Positions 1 through 8,797 of a DNA stretch of 64,000 bases are shown one piece after another (the first letter of the stretch is position 1; every line of letters begins with the position of its first letter). The translations under genes and the position numbers were made by a program. Source of the stretch: Lutibacter oricola (GTDB lineage Bacteria; Bacteroidota; Bacteroidia; Flavobacteriales; Flavobacteriaceae); the NCBI RefSeq assembly GCF_900106565.1, contig NZ_FNNJ01000003.1, positions 186,001 through 250,000 on the forward strand, given 5' to 3'. The notes beneath the pieces were generated by a model, which saw nothing but the letters and a program-made list of their open reading frames with translations, ran no database searches and was not told the DNA's origin.

Positions 1-560
1 AGAAAAGGAGCAATTTCATTTTTGTTATGCGTTAAAGCATAATTAACAGTGTATAAATACTTTCTACGAGTTAAACTATTTTCTTGTTTTTCAATATTAG
101 CTACTACATCTAAACTATCTGCTTTGTGAGCTTCAAACCTAGCTTTGATTAAATCAAGTTGCTTATCGCTAAATTTTTTAATCATTTGGTTATGCTCTTC
201 TAACAATTCTTGGTTTTTAGATCCGGTAATTTTAGCTGAAGTAGTAAATTTGTCTAGTTTTGTGTTTATAGTAATTTCACCTTTTTCACCAAAAAATGAA
301 AGAGATTTACCCTCTAAATTATCTAATTGAATCGCATACATTTCAGGGCTATCTACGTTATCTACTAAAGTAAAAACACTTTCTCCGTTTACTTCAACAG
401 AATCGATACTTACTATAATAGAGTCGTTAAACTTTTGTAAATAAACAGTTCCTTTTTTTAATCCATCAATAGTTCCTGTAACTGTCATATTACCCGATTT
501 ATTTCTTCCACAAGAAAATAAAATAGTAACTAAAACAATACAACTTATTAGTTTTTTCAT
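1..560 (-). CDS. DUF4369-type lipoprotein (thioredoxin-like TlpA family), 3' part missing
   Basis: The frame is open from an ATG at 560 to the left edge of the window, so only about the first 186 residues are present. The N-terminus is a lipoprotein signal ending in LFSCG (Cys17), followed by a segment GTIDGLKKGTVYLQKFND that matches the beta-rich DUF4369 domain found at the front of many Bacteroidota thiol-disulfide (AhpC/TSA, TlpA-like) lipoproteins. A charged helical stretch follows. The catalytic CxxC thioredoxin domain would lie beyond the edge and cannot be checked. It starts 53 bases after the DUF819 gene ends, in the same direction. The family call rests on the N-terminal domain only. 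Confidence 0.75.
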   Translation of the reverse strand, partial: MKKLISCIVLVTILFSCGRNKSGNMTVTGTIDGLKKGTVYLQKFNDSIIVSIDSVEVNGESVFTLVDNVDSPEMYAIQLDNLEGKSLSFFGEKGEITINTKLDKFTTSAKITGSKNQELLEEHNQMIKKFSDKQLDLIKARFEAHKADSLDVVANIEKQENSLTRRKYLYTVNYALTHNKNEIAPF

Positions 561-613
561 TCTTTATTATTTATAAAGCAAATATCAATCAAAAAATCCA
601 TTAATAAAAGAAA

Positions 614-1933
614 TTATACAGCAACTATTTCCGAAACAATTCTCATTAATTCGGCAGTTAACATAGCTCCGTAAGTTCCAACAACATAGCCAAAAACAGC
701 TAATAATACACCCACAGTAGCTAAAGATGGGTGAAAGGCTGCTGCAACAACAGGTGCTGATGCCGCACCTCCAACATTTGCTTTACTACCAATTGCTAAA
801 AAGAAATATGGAGCTTTAATTAGTTTAGCCATAATTACAAGTAATAATACGTGTGTAGCCATCCATACTAGTCCAACAACTAACAAACCAGGATTGTCTA
901 ATATTTTAGTTAAATCCATTTTCATACCAATTGAAGCTACTAAAATGTAAATAAATACACTTCCTATTTTACTTGCACCTGCACCTTCATAAGTTTTTAA
1001 TTTAGTAAAAGATAAAATAATACCTAAAAAAGTAGCAATACTAATCATCCAAAAGAATTTTGAGCCAAAAGATGACATTGCTGATTTTGGGTTTGCAACA
1101 GATTCGATGTTTTCTTTTAAAAAGGTAGACATACCTTCAGCTCCCCAATGAGAAATTCCAACTACGGTAAAAGCAATTCCTAAAATAACCATAAGGTCAG
1201 TTAATGAAGGGTTTCTTGAAATTTTAGCACCATAGCTAGAAACTTTTTCTTTTAACTCTTCAATAGCAGATGTATCTGCCTTTAACCATTTGTCAATTTT
1301 CTCTTTTTTTCCAATACCAAAAAGTAAAATAGCCATCCAAATATTAGCAACAACAATATCAACAATTACAAAACTTGCATAATTTGCTTGGTTAAATTTA
1401 TAAATTTCTAGCATTGCAGCTTGGTTTGCACCACCTCCAATCCAACTTCCTGCCAATGTTGCTAAACCTCTCCAAACAGCATTAAAATCGGCACCTCCAA
1501 CAGTTTCAGGAGAAACTAAAGACACTAATAAAATAGCAATAGGTCCACCAATAATAATACCTGCTGTACCTGTTAAAAACATTATTAAGGCTTTAGGTCC
1601 CAAGTTGAAAACAGCTTTTAAATCAATACTCAATGTCATTAAAACCAATGCGGCTGGTAAAAGAAATCTACTGGCAACATAATATGCCTGTGATTTACCT
1701 AATACTTCAATTAATTCTCCTTGTTCATTTTCTATTCCCCATTCAGGAGAAATAATTCCTAAAGTAGTAAATAATGCAGGCAACATATAGGCCATTAATA
1801 ATGCAGGAATAATTTTATAAAACTTTTTCCAAAACTTGTTGTCACTATTTGAAGTGTAAAAAACAAAACCAAGGCAAAGCATTAATATTCCAAAAACAAT
1901 TGTGTCTTGTGTAAAAAAGGGTGTAGTATCCAT
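614..1933 (-). CDS. DUF819 family integral membrane protein
   Basis: The 439-residue protein is almost wholly hydrophobic, with about ten or more membrane segments and glycine/alanine-rich re-entrant-looking stretches such as GSWIGGGANQAAM (about residue 162) and GSKANVGGAASAPVVAAAF near the C-terminus. These paired GG/N-rich motifs and the length match the DUF819 (YjcL-like) family of presumed ion-coupled transporters. The substrate is not known. ATG at 1933 gives an N-terminal hydrophobic segment directly. It is divergent from the S46 peptidase gene at 2032, with about 98 bases between them. Confidence 0.85.
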   Translation of the reverse strand: MDTTPFFTQDTIVFGILMLCLGFVFYTSNSDNKFWKKFYKIIPALLMAYMLPALFTTLGIISPEWGIENEQGELIEVLGKSQAYYVASRFLLPAALVLMTLSIDLKAVFNLGPKALIMFLTGTAGIIIGGPIAILLVSLVSPETVGGADFNAVWRGLATLAGSWIGGGANQAAMLEIYKFNQANYASFVIVDIVVANIWMAILLFGIGKKEKIDKWLKADTSAIEELKEKVSSYGAKISRNPSLTDLMVILGIAFTVVGISHWGAEGMSTFLKENIESVANPKSAMSSFGSKFFWMISIATFLGIILSFTKLKTYEGAGASKIGSVFIYILVASIGMKMDLTKILDNPGLLVVGLVWMATHVLLLVIMAKLIKAPYFFLAIGSKANVGGAASAPVVAAAFHPSLATVGVLLAVFGYVVGTYGAMLTAELMRIVSEIVAV

Positions 1934-2003
1934 AAAAAAATTAGATTTCGGCTAAAATACATTTTTTTAGGAAGTTTTTAAGATTAAAATTTTTAGGTTT
2001 ATG

Positions 2004-2011
2004 TATCTTTG
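2004..2011 (+). promoter_or_regulatory. -7 promoter box TATCTTTG upstream of S46 peptidase pair
   Basis: TATCTTTG fits the TAnnTTTG -7 consensus of Bacteroidota primary sigma factor exactly and lies 20 bases before the ATG at 2032. I see no clear TTG at the -33 spacing. It probably drives both tandem peptidase genes. Confidence 0.6.
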
Positions 2012-2031
2012 GAAGATTAAAAACTTATCAA

Positions 2032-4230
2032 ATGAAATTTATAAAAATTTACTTTTTATTGGCACTAGTTATAGTTTCTTGTAATACAATGCAAGACACT
2101 ACGAAAGTTGCTAAAAACAAAACTCAAAAAGTTGATACTCGTGAAATTCAAGGAGGAATGTGGATTCCATCATTATTAAAAGGAATGAATGAAGAGGAAA
2201 TGAAACTTTTAGGTAGCAAAATGACTGCTGAAGATATTTATTCGGTAAATAATTCAAGTTTAAAAGATGCTATTGTGCATTTTAATGGAGGTTGTACTTC
2301 TGAAGTAATTTCTCCAAACGGATTGTTACTTACAAATCACCATTGTGGTTATGGTGTAATTCAATCACATTCTAGTGTTGAACACGATTATTTAAAAGAT
2401 GGTTTTTGGGCAAAAAGTTATGCTGAAGAATTACCAAACGAAAATTTTTCGGTAACATTTATTAAAAGAATAGATGATGTAACTGAGGCTGTTTTTGTTG
2501 GTGTTACTGATGAAATGGATGAAGCTGCCAAACAAAAAATAATTAGCCAGAATATTGATAAAGTTGCAAAAGCAGCTCAAAAGGAAACTTGGCAAAAAGC
2601 AAACATAAAATCTTTTTACAAAGGAAATCAGTATATATTATTTGTAACGGAAGAATTTACAGATGTGCGTTTGGTTGGTGCGCCTCCAACATCTATTGGT
2701 AAATTTGGTTCAGATACAGATAACTGGATGTGGCCAAGACATACTGGAGATTTTTCTATGTTTAGAATTTATGCAAATAAAGATAATAAGCCTGCAGATT
2801 ACTCTAAAGATAATGTTCCTTATAAACCAGCGCATCATTTACCAGTTTCTTTAGACGGAGTTGAAGAAGGTGATTTTACATTAGTATTTGGTTTTCCAGG
2901 AAGAACAAATGAATATTTACCAGCTGTAGCAGTTGATCAAACTGTGAATGTTTTAAATCCTGCTAAAATTGAAGTACGAGAAAATGCTTTAAAAATTGTT
3001 GATGGATTTATGAGAGCTGATCAAGCTGTAAAAATTAAATATGCTTCAAAATATGCTTCAATTGCAAATTATTGGAAAAAATGGATTGGTGAAAATCAAG
3101 GAATTGAAAAATCAAAAGCAATTCAAAAGAAAAGAGATTTAGAAACAGAGTTTTCTAAAATTGTAAACGAAAAAGAATTAGTAGGTTACAAAACGTTATT
3201 GTCGGATTTTGAAACTTTATACAAAGAAGTTGAAGCTGTTTCTTTAGCTAGAGATTACTGGATTGAAGTTGCCTACAGAAATACAGAATTATTAAATGCA
3301 TCGTTTAGAGCATTTCAATTAGAACAAGCATTTTTACGTGGTGGAGATAAAGCATTTGAAAGTGCAAGAACATCATTATTAAATAGATATAAAGGTTTTT
3401 ATAAAAACTATAGCGCAAAAGTAGATAAGCCAGTTTTTGAAAAATTAGTCAGTTTATATGCTAAAAAAGCTCCTAAAGATTACGTTCCTGCTTCTATGCA
3501 AAATGTAAATATTTCAGAAATTACAAATAATATTTATACAACATCTAAATTAACTAGCTTGGTTGGTGCTGAAGAATTATTAAGCGGTACACCAAAAGAA
3601 GTTATTGAGAAATTAAATGCTGATGCTGGATATAAATTTGGTAAAGATTTACATAGTACTTTCTACTTTAAAATAGAACCAAAATTTCAAGAAGCGAATT
3701 TAAAAATTGCAGCAGTTCAAAAAGAATATATGAAAGCTTTAATGGAGGTATTTCCAAACAAAAGATTTTTTCCTGATGCAAATAGTACATTGCGTGTAAC
3801 TTACGGACAAGTTAAAGGTTATGCTCCAAAAGATGGAATGCGTTATGGAAATACTACTTACTTAAAAGGTGTAATTGAAAAATTTGTTCCAGGAGATTAT
3901 GAGTTCGATGTACCTCAAAAATTAATCGACTTATACAATGCGAAAGACTATGGACAATATGCAGATAATGGTAAAATGCCAGTTTGTTTTATTGGAACAA
4001 ATCATACAACTGGAGGAAACTCTGGAAGTCCAGCAATTGATGCTGAAGGAAATTTAATTGGATTAAACTTTGATAGAGTTTGGGAAGGGACAATGAGTGA
4101 CCTTAATTACGATGCAGATATTTGTAGAAATATTATGGTAGATGTTCGTTATGTTTTATTTATTGTAGATAAATATGCTGGAGCAACTAACTTAATTAAT
4201 GAAATGACTTTAGTGCATCCAAAAAAATAG
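2032..4230 (+). CDS. S46 family dipeptidyl-peptidase, DPP11-like (lipoprotein)
   Basis: This 732-residue serine exopeptidase should remove dipeptides from N-termini of oligopeptides in the periplasm or on the outer membrane. A lipoprotein signal ends at VIVSC (Cys17). The S46 marks are all present: TNHHCGY with the catalytic His (residues 101-107), the Asp-containing block SDTDNWMWPRHTGDF (about 237-251), and GGNSGSP with catalytic Ser664. Eighteen residues after that Ser is Arg682 in FDRVWEG; in Porphyromonas gingivalis DPP11 the Arg at this spacing (Ser655/Arg673) binds acidic P1 side chains, so Asp/Glu-Xaa specificity is inferred. It is followed after 28 bases by a paralogue and is probably co-transcribed with it. 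Lipidation is unusual compared with the soluble signal of the paralogue. Confidence 0.93.
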   Translation: MKFIKIYFLLALVIVSCNTMQDTTKVAKNKTQKVDTREIQGGMWIPSLLKGMNEEEMKLLGSKMTAEDIYSVNNSSLKDAIVHFNGGCTSEVISPNGLLLTNHHCGYGVIQSHSSVEHDYLKDGFWAKSYAEELPNENFSVTFIKRIDDVTEAVFVGVTDEMDEAAKQKIISQNIDKVAKAAQKETWQKANIKSFYKGNQYILFVTEEFTDVRLVGAPPTSIGKFGSDTDNWMWPRHTGDFSMFRIYANKDNKPADYSKDNVPYKPAHHLPVSLDGVEEGDFTLVFGFPGRTNEYLPAVAVDQTVNVLNPAKIEVRENALKIVDGFMRADQAVKIKYASKYASIANYWKKWIGENQGIEKSKAIQKKRDLETEFSKIVNEKELVGYKTLLSDFETLYKEVEAVSLARDYWIEVAYRNTELLNASFRAFQLEQAFLRGGDKAFESARTSLLNRYKGFYKNYSAKVDKPVFEKLVSLYAKKAPKDYVPASMQNVNISEITNNIYTTSKLTSLVGAEELLSGTPKEVIEKLNADAGYKFGKDLHSTFYFKIEPKFQEANLKIAAVQKEYMKALMEVFPNKRFFPDANSTLRVTYGQVKGYAPKDGMRYGNTTYLKGVIEKFVPGDYEFDVPQKLIDLYNAKDYGQYADNGKMPVCFIGTNHTTGGNSGSPAIDAEGNLIGLNFDRVWEGTMSDLNYDADICRNIMVDVRYVLFIVDKYAGATNLINEMTLVHPKK

Positions 4231-4258
4231 AATTCAAACAATTATTAATTATATACAA

Positions 4259-6427
4259 ATGAGAAATTTTAAATCGTATTTATTACTTGCTATTGCATTT
4301 ATTTCAATTAGTGCATTTGCTCAAGTAGATACAAAAAAAATCCAAGGAGGAATGTGGATTCCTTCTTTGTTGGAAGGAATGAATGAAGATGAAATGCAGT
4401 TACTAGGTAGTAAAATGACTGCAGAAGACATTTATTCAGTAAATAAATCTAGTTTAAAAGATGCTATTGGGCATTTTGGAAATGGTTGTACTTCAGAACT
4501 AATTTCTTCAAAAGGATTGTTACTTACAAATCACCACTGTGGTTATGGTAGAATTCAATCACATTCTAGTGTTGAACACGATTATCTTAAGGATGGTTTT
4601 TGGGCAAAATCTATGGAAGATGAATTACCAAATGAAGGTTTAACAGTTACATTTATTAAAACAATTAATGATGTAACTAGTGAAGTTATGGCTGGTGTAA
4701 CTGAAGATATGGATGAAGCAGCTAAAGCTAGTTTGGTTAATAAAAACATTCAAAAAATTACTAAAGAAGTACCTAAAGAAGAATGGCAAAGTGCTTATAT
4801 TAAAGAGTTTTATAAAGGAAACCAATATTTAATATTTGTTGTAGAAACATTTAAAGATGTTCGTTTAGTAGGAGCACCTCCAACATCTATTGGAAAATAT
4901 GGTTCTGATACAGATAACTGGATGTGGCCTAGACATACTGGAGATTTCTCAATGTTTAGAGTATATGCAGATGCTAATAATAGACCGGCTGAATATTCTA
5001 AAGATAACAAGCCTTACAAACCGGCTTATCACTTACCAATTTCTTTAGATGGTGTTGAAAAGTATGATTTTTCTATGGTATTTGGTTTTCCTGGAAGAAC
5101 AAATGAATATTTACCTGCAGTTGGTGTAGACCAAATTGTAAATAAATTAAATCCTGCAAAAATTGAAATTCGCGAAAATGCATTGGAAATTATCAATGAG
5201 TTTATGAGAGCGGATCAAGCAATAAAAATTCAATACGCATCTAAATATGCAAGTGTTGCAAATTATTGGAAAAAATGGATTGGAGAAAGTCAAGGTATTC
5301 ACCAAACAAATGCTATTGAGTTAAAACGCGAATTAGAAGCTGATTTTACAAAAGCTGTAAAGGAAAAAGATTTGGTTGGTTATAGTACTTTATTAGCTGA
5401 TTTTGAAACATTATATAAAGAAATAGAGAGTGTTTCTTTAGCTAGAGATTACTGGATCGAAGTAGCATACAGAAATGTTGAGTTATTAGGAAATACATTT
5501 AGTGCATATCAATTAGAGCAGGCTTTTACTCGTGGAGGTGAAGCTGCTTTTGAACAAACTAGAACTAGAATATTAGATAGCTATAAAGGAAAATTTAAAA
5601 ATTATAGTGCTAAAGTAGATGAGCCTGTTTTTGCAAGGCTTGTTAGTTTATATGCTGAAAAAGCTCCAAAAGAGTATGTGCCGGAAAATATGAAAAATGT
5701 TGATATTAATACTCTAACTAAAGATATTTTTGCATCTTCTAAATTTACAAGCTTACAAACTGTTGAAGAATTATTAAGCGGTTCTGGTGAAGAGGTAATG
5801 AAAAAATTAAATGCTGATAAAGGATATGCTTTTGGGAAAGAATTGCATACTATATTTTATACTCAAATTGAGCCAAAGTATCAGCAATTAAATTTACAAT
5901 TGGCAGCTGTTCAAAAAAAATATATGAAAGCCTTAATGGAAGTTTTTCCTAACAAACGTTTTTTTCCAGATGCTAATAGTACGTTACGTGTAAATTATGG
6001 TAGAGTTGAAGGATACCAGCCTAAAGATGGTGTTTTCTATACCACTTCAACAACGTTAAAAGGTGTTATGGAAAAATACAAAGCTGGAGATTATGAGTTT
6101 GATGTACCTCAAAAATTAAGAGACTTATACAAAGCTAAAGATTATGGTCAGTATGGAGAAAATGGAACTATGCCAGTAAACTACTTGTCTACAAACCATA
6201 TGACAGGTGGAAATTCTGGAAGCCCAATAGTTGATGGTGAAGGAAATATGACAGGTTTAGCATTTGATACTACTTGGGAAGGTACAATGAGTGATTTATA
6301 TTTTGATGCTGATATTGTACGTAGTATTGCAGTAGATGTACGTTATGTTCTTTTTATTATTGATAAGTATGCAGGAGCAACTAATTTAATTGATGAAATG
6401 ACTTTAGTTCACCCAAAGAAAAAATAG
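4259..6427 (+). CDS. S46 family dipeptidyl-peptidase, paralogue with Thr at the specificity position
   Basis: The 722-residue protein is closely similar along its whole length to the upstream gene, so the pair is a tandem duplication. The signal peptide ends near SAFAQ and has no lipobox, so this copy should be soluble in the periplasm. His in TNHHCGY, the SDTDNWMWPRHTGDF block and Ser653 in GGNSGSP are intact, so it should be active. The residue 18 after the Ser, which is Arg in DPP11 and Gly in DPP7, is Thr671 here (FDTTWEG). The P1 preference therefore cannot be assigned to either known type. A strong hairpin terminator follows at 6506-6537. Confidence 0.92.
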   Translation: MRNFKSYLLLAIAFISISAFAQVDTKKIQGGMWIPSLLEGMNEDEMQLLGSKMTAEDIYSVNKSSLKDAIGHFGNGCTSELISSKGLLLTNHHCGYGRIQSHSSVEHDYLKDGFWAKSMEDELPNEGLTVTFIKTINDVTSEVMAGVTEDMDEAAKASLVNKNIQKITKEVPKEEWQSAYIKEFYKGNQYLIFVVETFKDVRLVGAPPTSIGKYGSDTDNWMWPRHTGDFSMFRVYADANNRPAEYSKDNKPYKPAYHLPISLDGVEKYDFSMVFGFPGRTNEYLPAVGVDQIVNKLNPAKIEIRENALEIINEFMRADQAIKIQYASKYASVANYWKKWIGESQGIHQTNAIELKRELEADFTKAVKEKDLVGYSTLLADFETLYKEIESVSLARDYWIEVAYRNVELLGNTFSAYQLEQAFTRGGEAAFEQTRTRILDSYKGKFKNYSAKVDEPVFARLVSLYAEKAPKEYVPENMKNVDINTLTKDIFASSKFTSLQTVEELLSGSGEEVMKKLNADKGYAFGKELHTIFYTQIEPKYQQLNLQLAAVQKKYMKALMEVFPNKRFFPDANSTLRVNYGRVEGYQPKDGVFYTTSTTLKGVMEKYKAGDYEFDVPQKLRDLYKAKDYGQYGENGTMPVNYLSTNHMTGGNSGSPIVDGEGNMTGLAFDTTWEGTMSDLYFDADIVRSIAVDVRYVLFIIDKYAGATNLIDEMTLVHPKKK

Positions 6428-6505
6428 AAACGTTTTTCTGAACTTGATTTAGAATCTCAACAACTTTGAGTTTTTTTACAAAAATTAAAAGTTGATATAA
6501 AAAAC

Positions 6506-6537
6506 AAAAAAGCCAAACGTTAACGTTTGGCTTTTTT
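6506..6537. terminator. bidirectional rho-independent terminator
   Basis: A perfect 22-base dyad, AGCCAAACGTT/AACGTTTGGCT (6511-6532), is flanked by an A-run on the left and a T-run on the right, so it can work in both directions. It lies between the S46 pair (plus) and the Arc-type gene (minus). Confidence 0.9.
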
Positions 6538-6622
6538 TATATCTTGTAATTTTGAATTGAGTGAAACAGATTGAAGAATCTATATTTTAAGATCTTTTCT
6601 TTGTTTTGACTCATGTTTTTAT

Positions 6623-6799
6623 TTATTCTTTAGTATCCGTATCTTTTTTTGTTGGTAGTCTTTTAGCTTCTTTTAAACATTTATTTAGCATCCATTCTAA
6701 TTGGCCGTTAGTGGAACGAAATTCATCAGCTGCCCATTTTTCAACAGCTTTTAGCATGTCTTCGTTTATGCGTAATGCAAAAGCTTTCTTTTTTGCCAT
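6623..6799 (-). CDS. Arc-type ribbon-helix-helix protein, 58 aa
   Basis: An ATG at 6799 opens a 58-residue frame beginning MAKKKAFALRINEDMLKAVE and continuing through KWAADEFRSTNGQLEWML to a charged tail. The order of a short beta strand (KAFALRI), a helix (EDMLKAVEKWAADEF) and a second helix starting at the STNGQLEWML turn is that of Arc/MetJ-type DNA-binding dimers. It would bind DNA through the paired N-terminal strands. The frame is too short for usual ORF cut-offs but codon use and composition look like a real gene. It is the last gene of a minus-strand trio with a DUF4177 protein and an SPFH protein, 42 bases after the DUF4177 gene. Its target sites are unknown; self-regulation of the trio is possible. 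Confidence 0.85.
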   Translation of the reverse strand: MAKKKAFALRINEDMLKAVEKWAADEFRSTNGQLEWMLNKCLKEAKRLPTKKDTDTKE

Positions 6800-6841
6800 A
6801 ATTAGTTTAAATATCGTTTACAAAAGTACTAATACTTTTAA

Positions 6842-7015
6842 TTATCCTCTATTTTTATTTTTTTCTAAAACAGCTTTAGTAAAATGCCCACTTTGATTAA
6901 AAGCTACACTTATAACTCTCCAACCTTGTGATGCATGTTTGTTAAATAAATCTTCCAAAACTGCATCTCCAGTTTTCCAAATACTTTCGGGTTTTATAAT
7001 TTTATATTCGTACAT
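6842..7015 (-). CDS. DUF4177-like small protein, 57 aa
   Basis: ATG at 7015 opens a 57-residue frame beginning MYEYKIIKPESIWKTGD with a central HASQGWRVISVAFNQSG. The pattern of an opening YEYK strand and a later QGWRVISVAF strand is typical of the DUF4177 fold, small alpha/beta proteins of unknown function. It lies 19 bases downstream of the SPFH gene and 42 bases upstream of the Arc-type gene, all on the minus strand, so the three are probably one transcript. Function unknown; the family call is made from the short motif pattern alone. Confidence 0.75.
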   Translation of the reverse strand: MYEYKIIKPESIWKTGDAVLEDLFNKHASQGWRVISVAFNQSGHFTKAVLEKNKNRG

Positions 7016-7034
7016 ATACTTATATTAAATAATT

Positions 7035-7895
7035 CTAGTGATTTAAAGTTCCTGTGTTTACTATTGGTGCTACATCTTTATCAGAACAAAGAACAACCAT
7101 TAAATTACTCACCATTGCAGCTTTTCGTTCTTCGTCTAATTCAACAATATTATTTTTGTTTAGTTCTTCTAAAGCCATTTCAACCATACCAACAGCACCT
7201 TGAACTATTTTATGACGAGCAGCAATAATTGCAGTTGCTTGTTGGCGTTTTAACATAGCGTTTGCTATTTCTTGAGCATAGGCTAAATAACCAATTCTTG
7301 CTTCTAAAACTTCAATGCCAGCCATTTCTAATCTTTCAGAAAGCTCTTTTTCTAAAGCTTCGCTTACTTCATTCATACTTGCTCTTAAAGTAATTTCTTC
7401 GGCTTTACCTTCATCTTGAAAATTATCATAAGGATATAAACTAGCTAGTTTTCTAACAGCGGCATCTGATTGTACTCTTACAAAATTTTCGTAATTATCA
7501 ACATCAAAAGCAGCTTTAAAAGTGTCTTTAACTTTCCATACAGCAATGGTGCTAATCATAATTGGGTTACCTAATTTATCATTAACTTTAACGCGTTCAC
7601 TATCAAAATTACTGGCTCTTAATGAAATTCCTCTTTTATTGTAAAGAGGATTGGCCCAATAGAATCCATTTTCTTTTACCGTACCTATATATTTACCAAA
7701 TAAAAGTAGCACTTTACTTGTGTTTGGGTTTACAAGAAAAAAACCTCGAATTGTAATTGCTGCTAAAACTACACTTAGAATCATAAACAGTACGGATTTG
7801 TTTAATAATCCTACAATTAACCCTACTATAAATAAGATTAATACGAATAACATGAGATAACCATTAGATACTTTTATTATTTTTTCTTCTGACAT
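7035..7895 (-). CDS. SPFH/Band 7 domain membrane protein
   Basis: The 286-residue protein has two N-terminal membrane segments (about residues 12-30 and 33-52), a short VNPNTSKVLLLFGKYIGTVKENGFYWANP block, then the SPFH core (about 55-230) with the typical AYAQEIANAMLKRQQATAIIAARHKIVQGAVGMVE coiled-coil end. It is a stomatin/prohibitin-like scaffold anchored in the inner membrane, of the YdjI/QmcA-like short type. It heads the trio with the DUF4177 and Arc-type genes. No catalytic role is expected. ATG at 7895 gives the complete membrane anchor. Confidence 0.9.
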   Translation of the reverse strand: MSEEKIIKVSNGYLMLFVLILFIVGLIVGLLNKSVLFMILSVVLAAITIRGFFLVNPNTSKVLLLFGKYIGTVKENGFYWANPLYNKRGISLRASNFDSERVKVNDKLGNPIMISTIAVWKVKDTFKAAFDVDNYENFVRVQSDAAVRKLASLYPYDNFQDEGKAEEITLRASMNEVSEALEKELSERLEMAGIEVLEARIGYLAYAQEIANAMLKRQQATAIIAARHKIVQGAVGMVEMALEELNKNNIVELDEERKAAMVSNLMVVLCSDKDVAPIVNTGTLNH

Positions 7896-8011
7896 AATTA
7901 ATTATTTATAGTGATATTAAAATGATATCATAAAGATATGTATATTTTTTTGGATAATCCAAGAGAAAGAGCAACTTTATTTTTATCTTAGCAGAAATTA
8001 ATAAAAGTAAA

Positions 8012-8797
8012 ATGAAAAAATATATACACGTTTTTATTGCTTGTTTTTTAGTAACACTAGCAGTTAATGCAACAAATAAAAAACCAGATTGGGGGCAAAC
8101 TGGTCACCGTACTATTGGTGAAGTAGCTTCAAGCCACTTAAAAAATAGTGTAAAGCGAAAAATTAAAAAAATATTAGATGGGCAAACGCTAGTGTTTGTT
8201 TCTACTTACGCTGATGATATTAAGTCGGATAGATCTTATAGCAAATATTATTCTTGGCATTATGTAAATAAACCTTTTGATGTTAAGTATGAAGATGCGG
8301 AAAAAAATCCTAAAGGTGATTTAGTAACTGGAATTGAAGAATGTAAATCGGTTTTAAAAGACAAAAATGCGTCTAAAAAGGATAAAGCATTTCATTTAAA
8401 AATGTTGGTGCATTTAATTGGTGATTTGCATATGCCTTTACATGTTGGAAGAAAGGAAGATAAAGGGGCTAATGATATTCAAGTTCAATGGTTTGGAAAT
8501 GGATCTAATTTACATAGAGTTTGGGATTCGAATATGATTAAAAGTTATGAGATGACATACTCGGAAATAGCAAAAAACATGAATGAATTTTCGAAAGCTC
8601 AAATTAAGGAAGTCGAAAAAGGAAACGTTGTAGATTGGGTTAATGAAACGGGGGATTTAGCTAAAGATATTTATGGTAAAGTAAAAAAAGGAGATAAATT
8701 AAGTTATAGGTATATGTATGATAACTTTAGTTTAGTATTGTCTCAATTACAAAAAGGTGGTATTAGACTGGCCAAAGTGTTAAACGAAGTTTTATAA
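8012..8797 (+). CDS. secreted S1/P1-type zinc nuclease
   Basis: This 261-residue protein has a signal peptide (cleavage likely near VNA, residue 20) and the full set of zinc ligands of the S1/P1 phospholipase-C-like nuclease fold at the right spacings: Trp27 and His32 in DWGQTGHR, Asp68, His83, His134 and Asp138 in HLIGDLH, His144, His168 and Asp172 in HRVWD. It should cleave single-stranded DNA/RNA and nucleoside 3'-phosphates in the periplasm or outside, for example for phosphate or nucleotide scavenging. In P1 the Trp is residue 1 and its free amine binds zinc; here the predicted mature form has about six residues before it. The stop codon abuts the stop of the convergent RluA gene. Confidence 0.9.
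   Translation: MKKYIHVFIACFLVTLAVNATNKKPDWGQTGHRTIGEVASSHLKNSVKRKIKKILDGQTLVFVSTYADDIKSDRSYSKYYSWHYVNKPFDVKYEDAEKNPKGDLVTGIEECKSVLKDKNASKKDKAFHLKMLVHLIGDLHMPLHVGRKEDKGANDIQVQWFGNGSNLHRVWDSNMIKSYEMTYSEIAKNMNEFSKAQIKEVEKGNVVDWVNETGDLAKDIYGKVKKGDKLSYRYMYDNFSLVLSQLQKGGIRLAKVLNEVL

Noticed and set aside
6606-6896. 96-codon plus-strand open frame
   Set aside because: It is antisense to the Arc-type and DUF4177 genes, which have clear family patterns on the minus strand.
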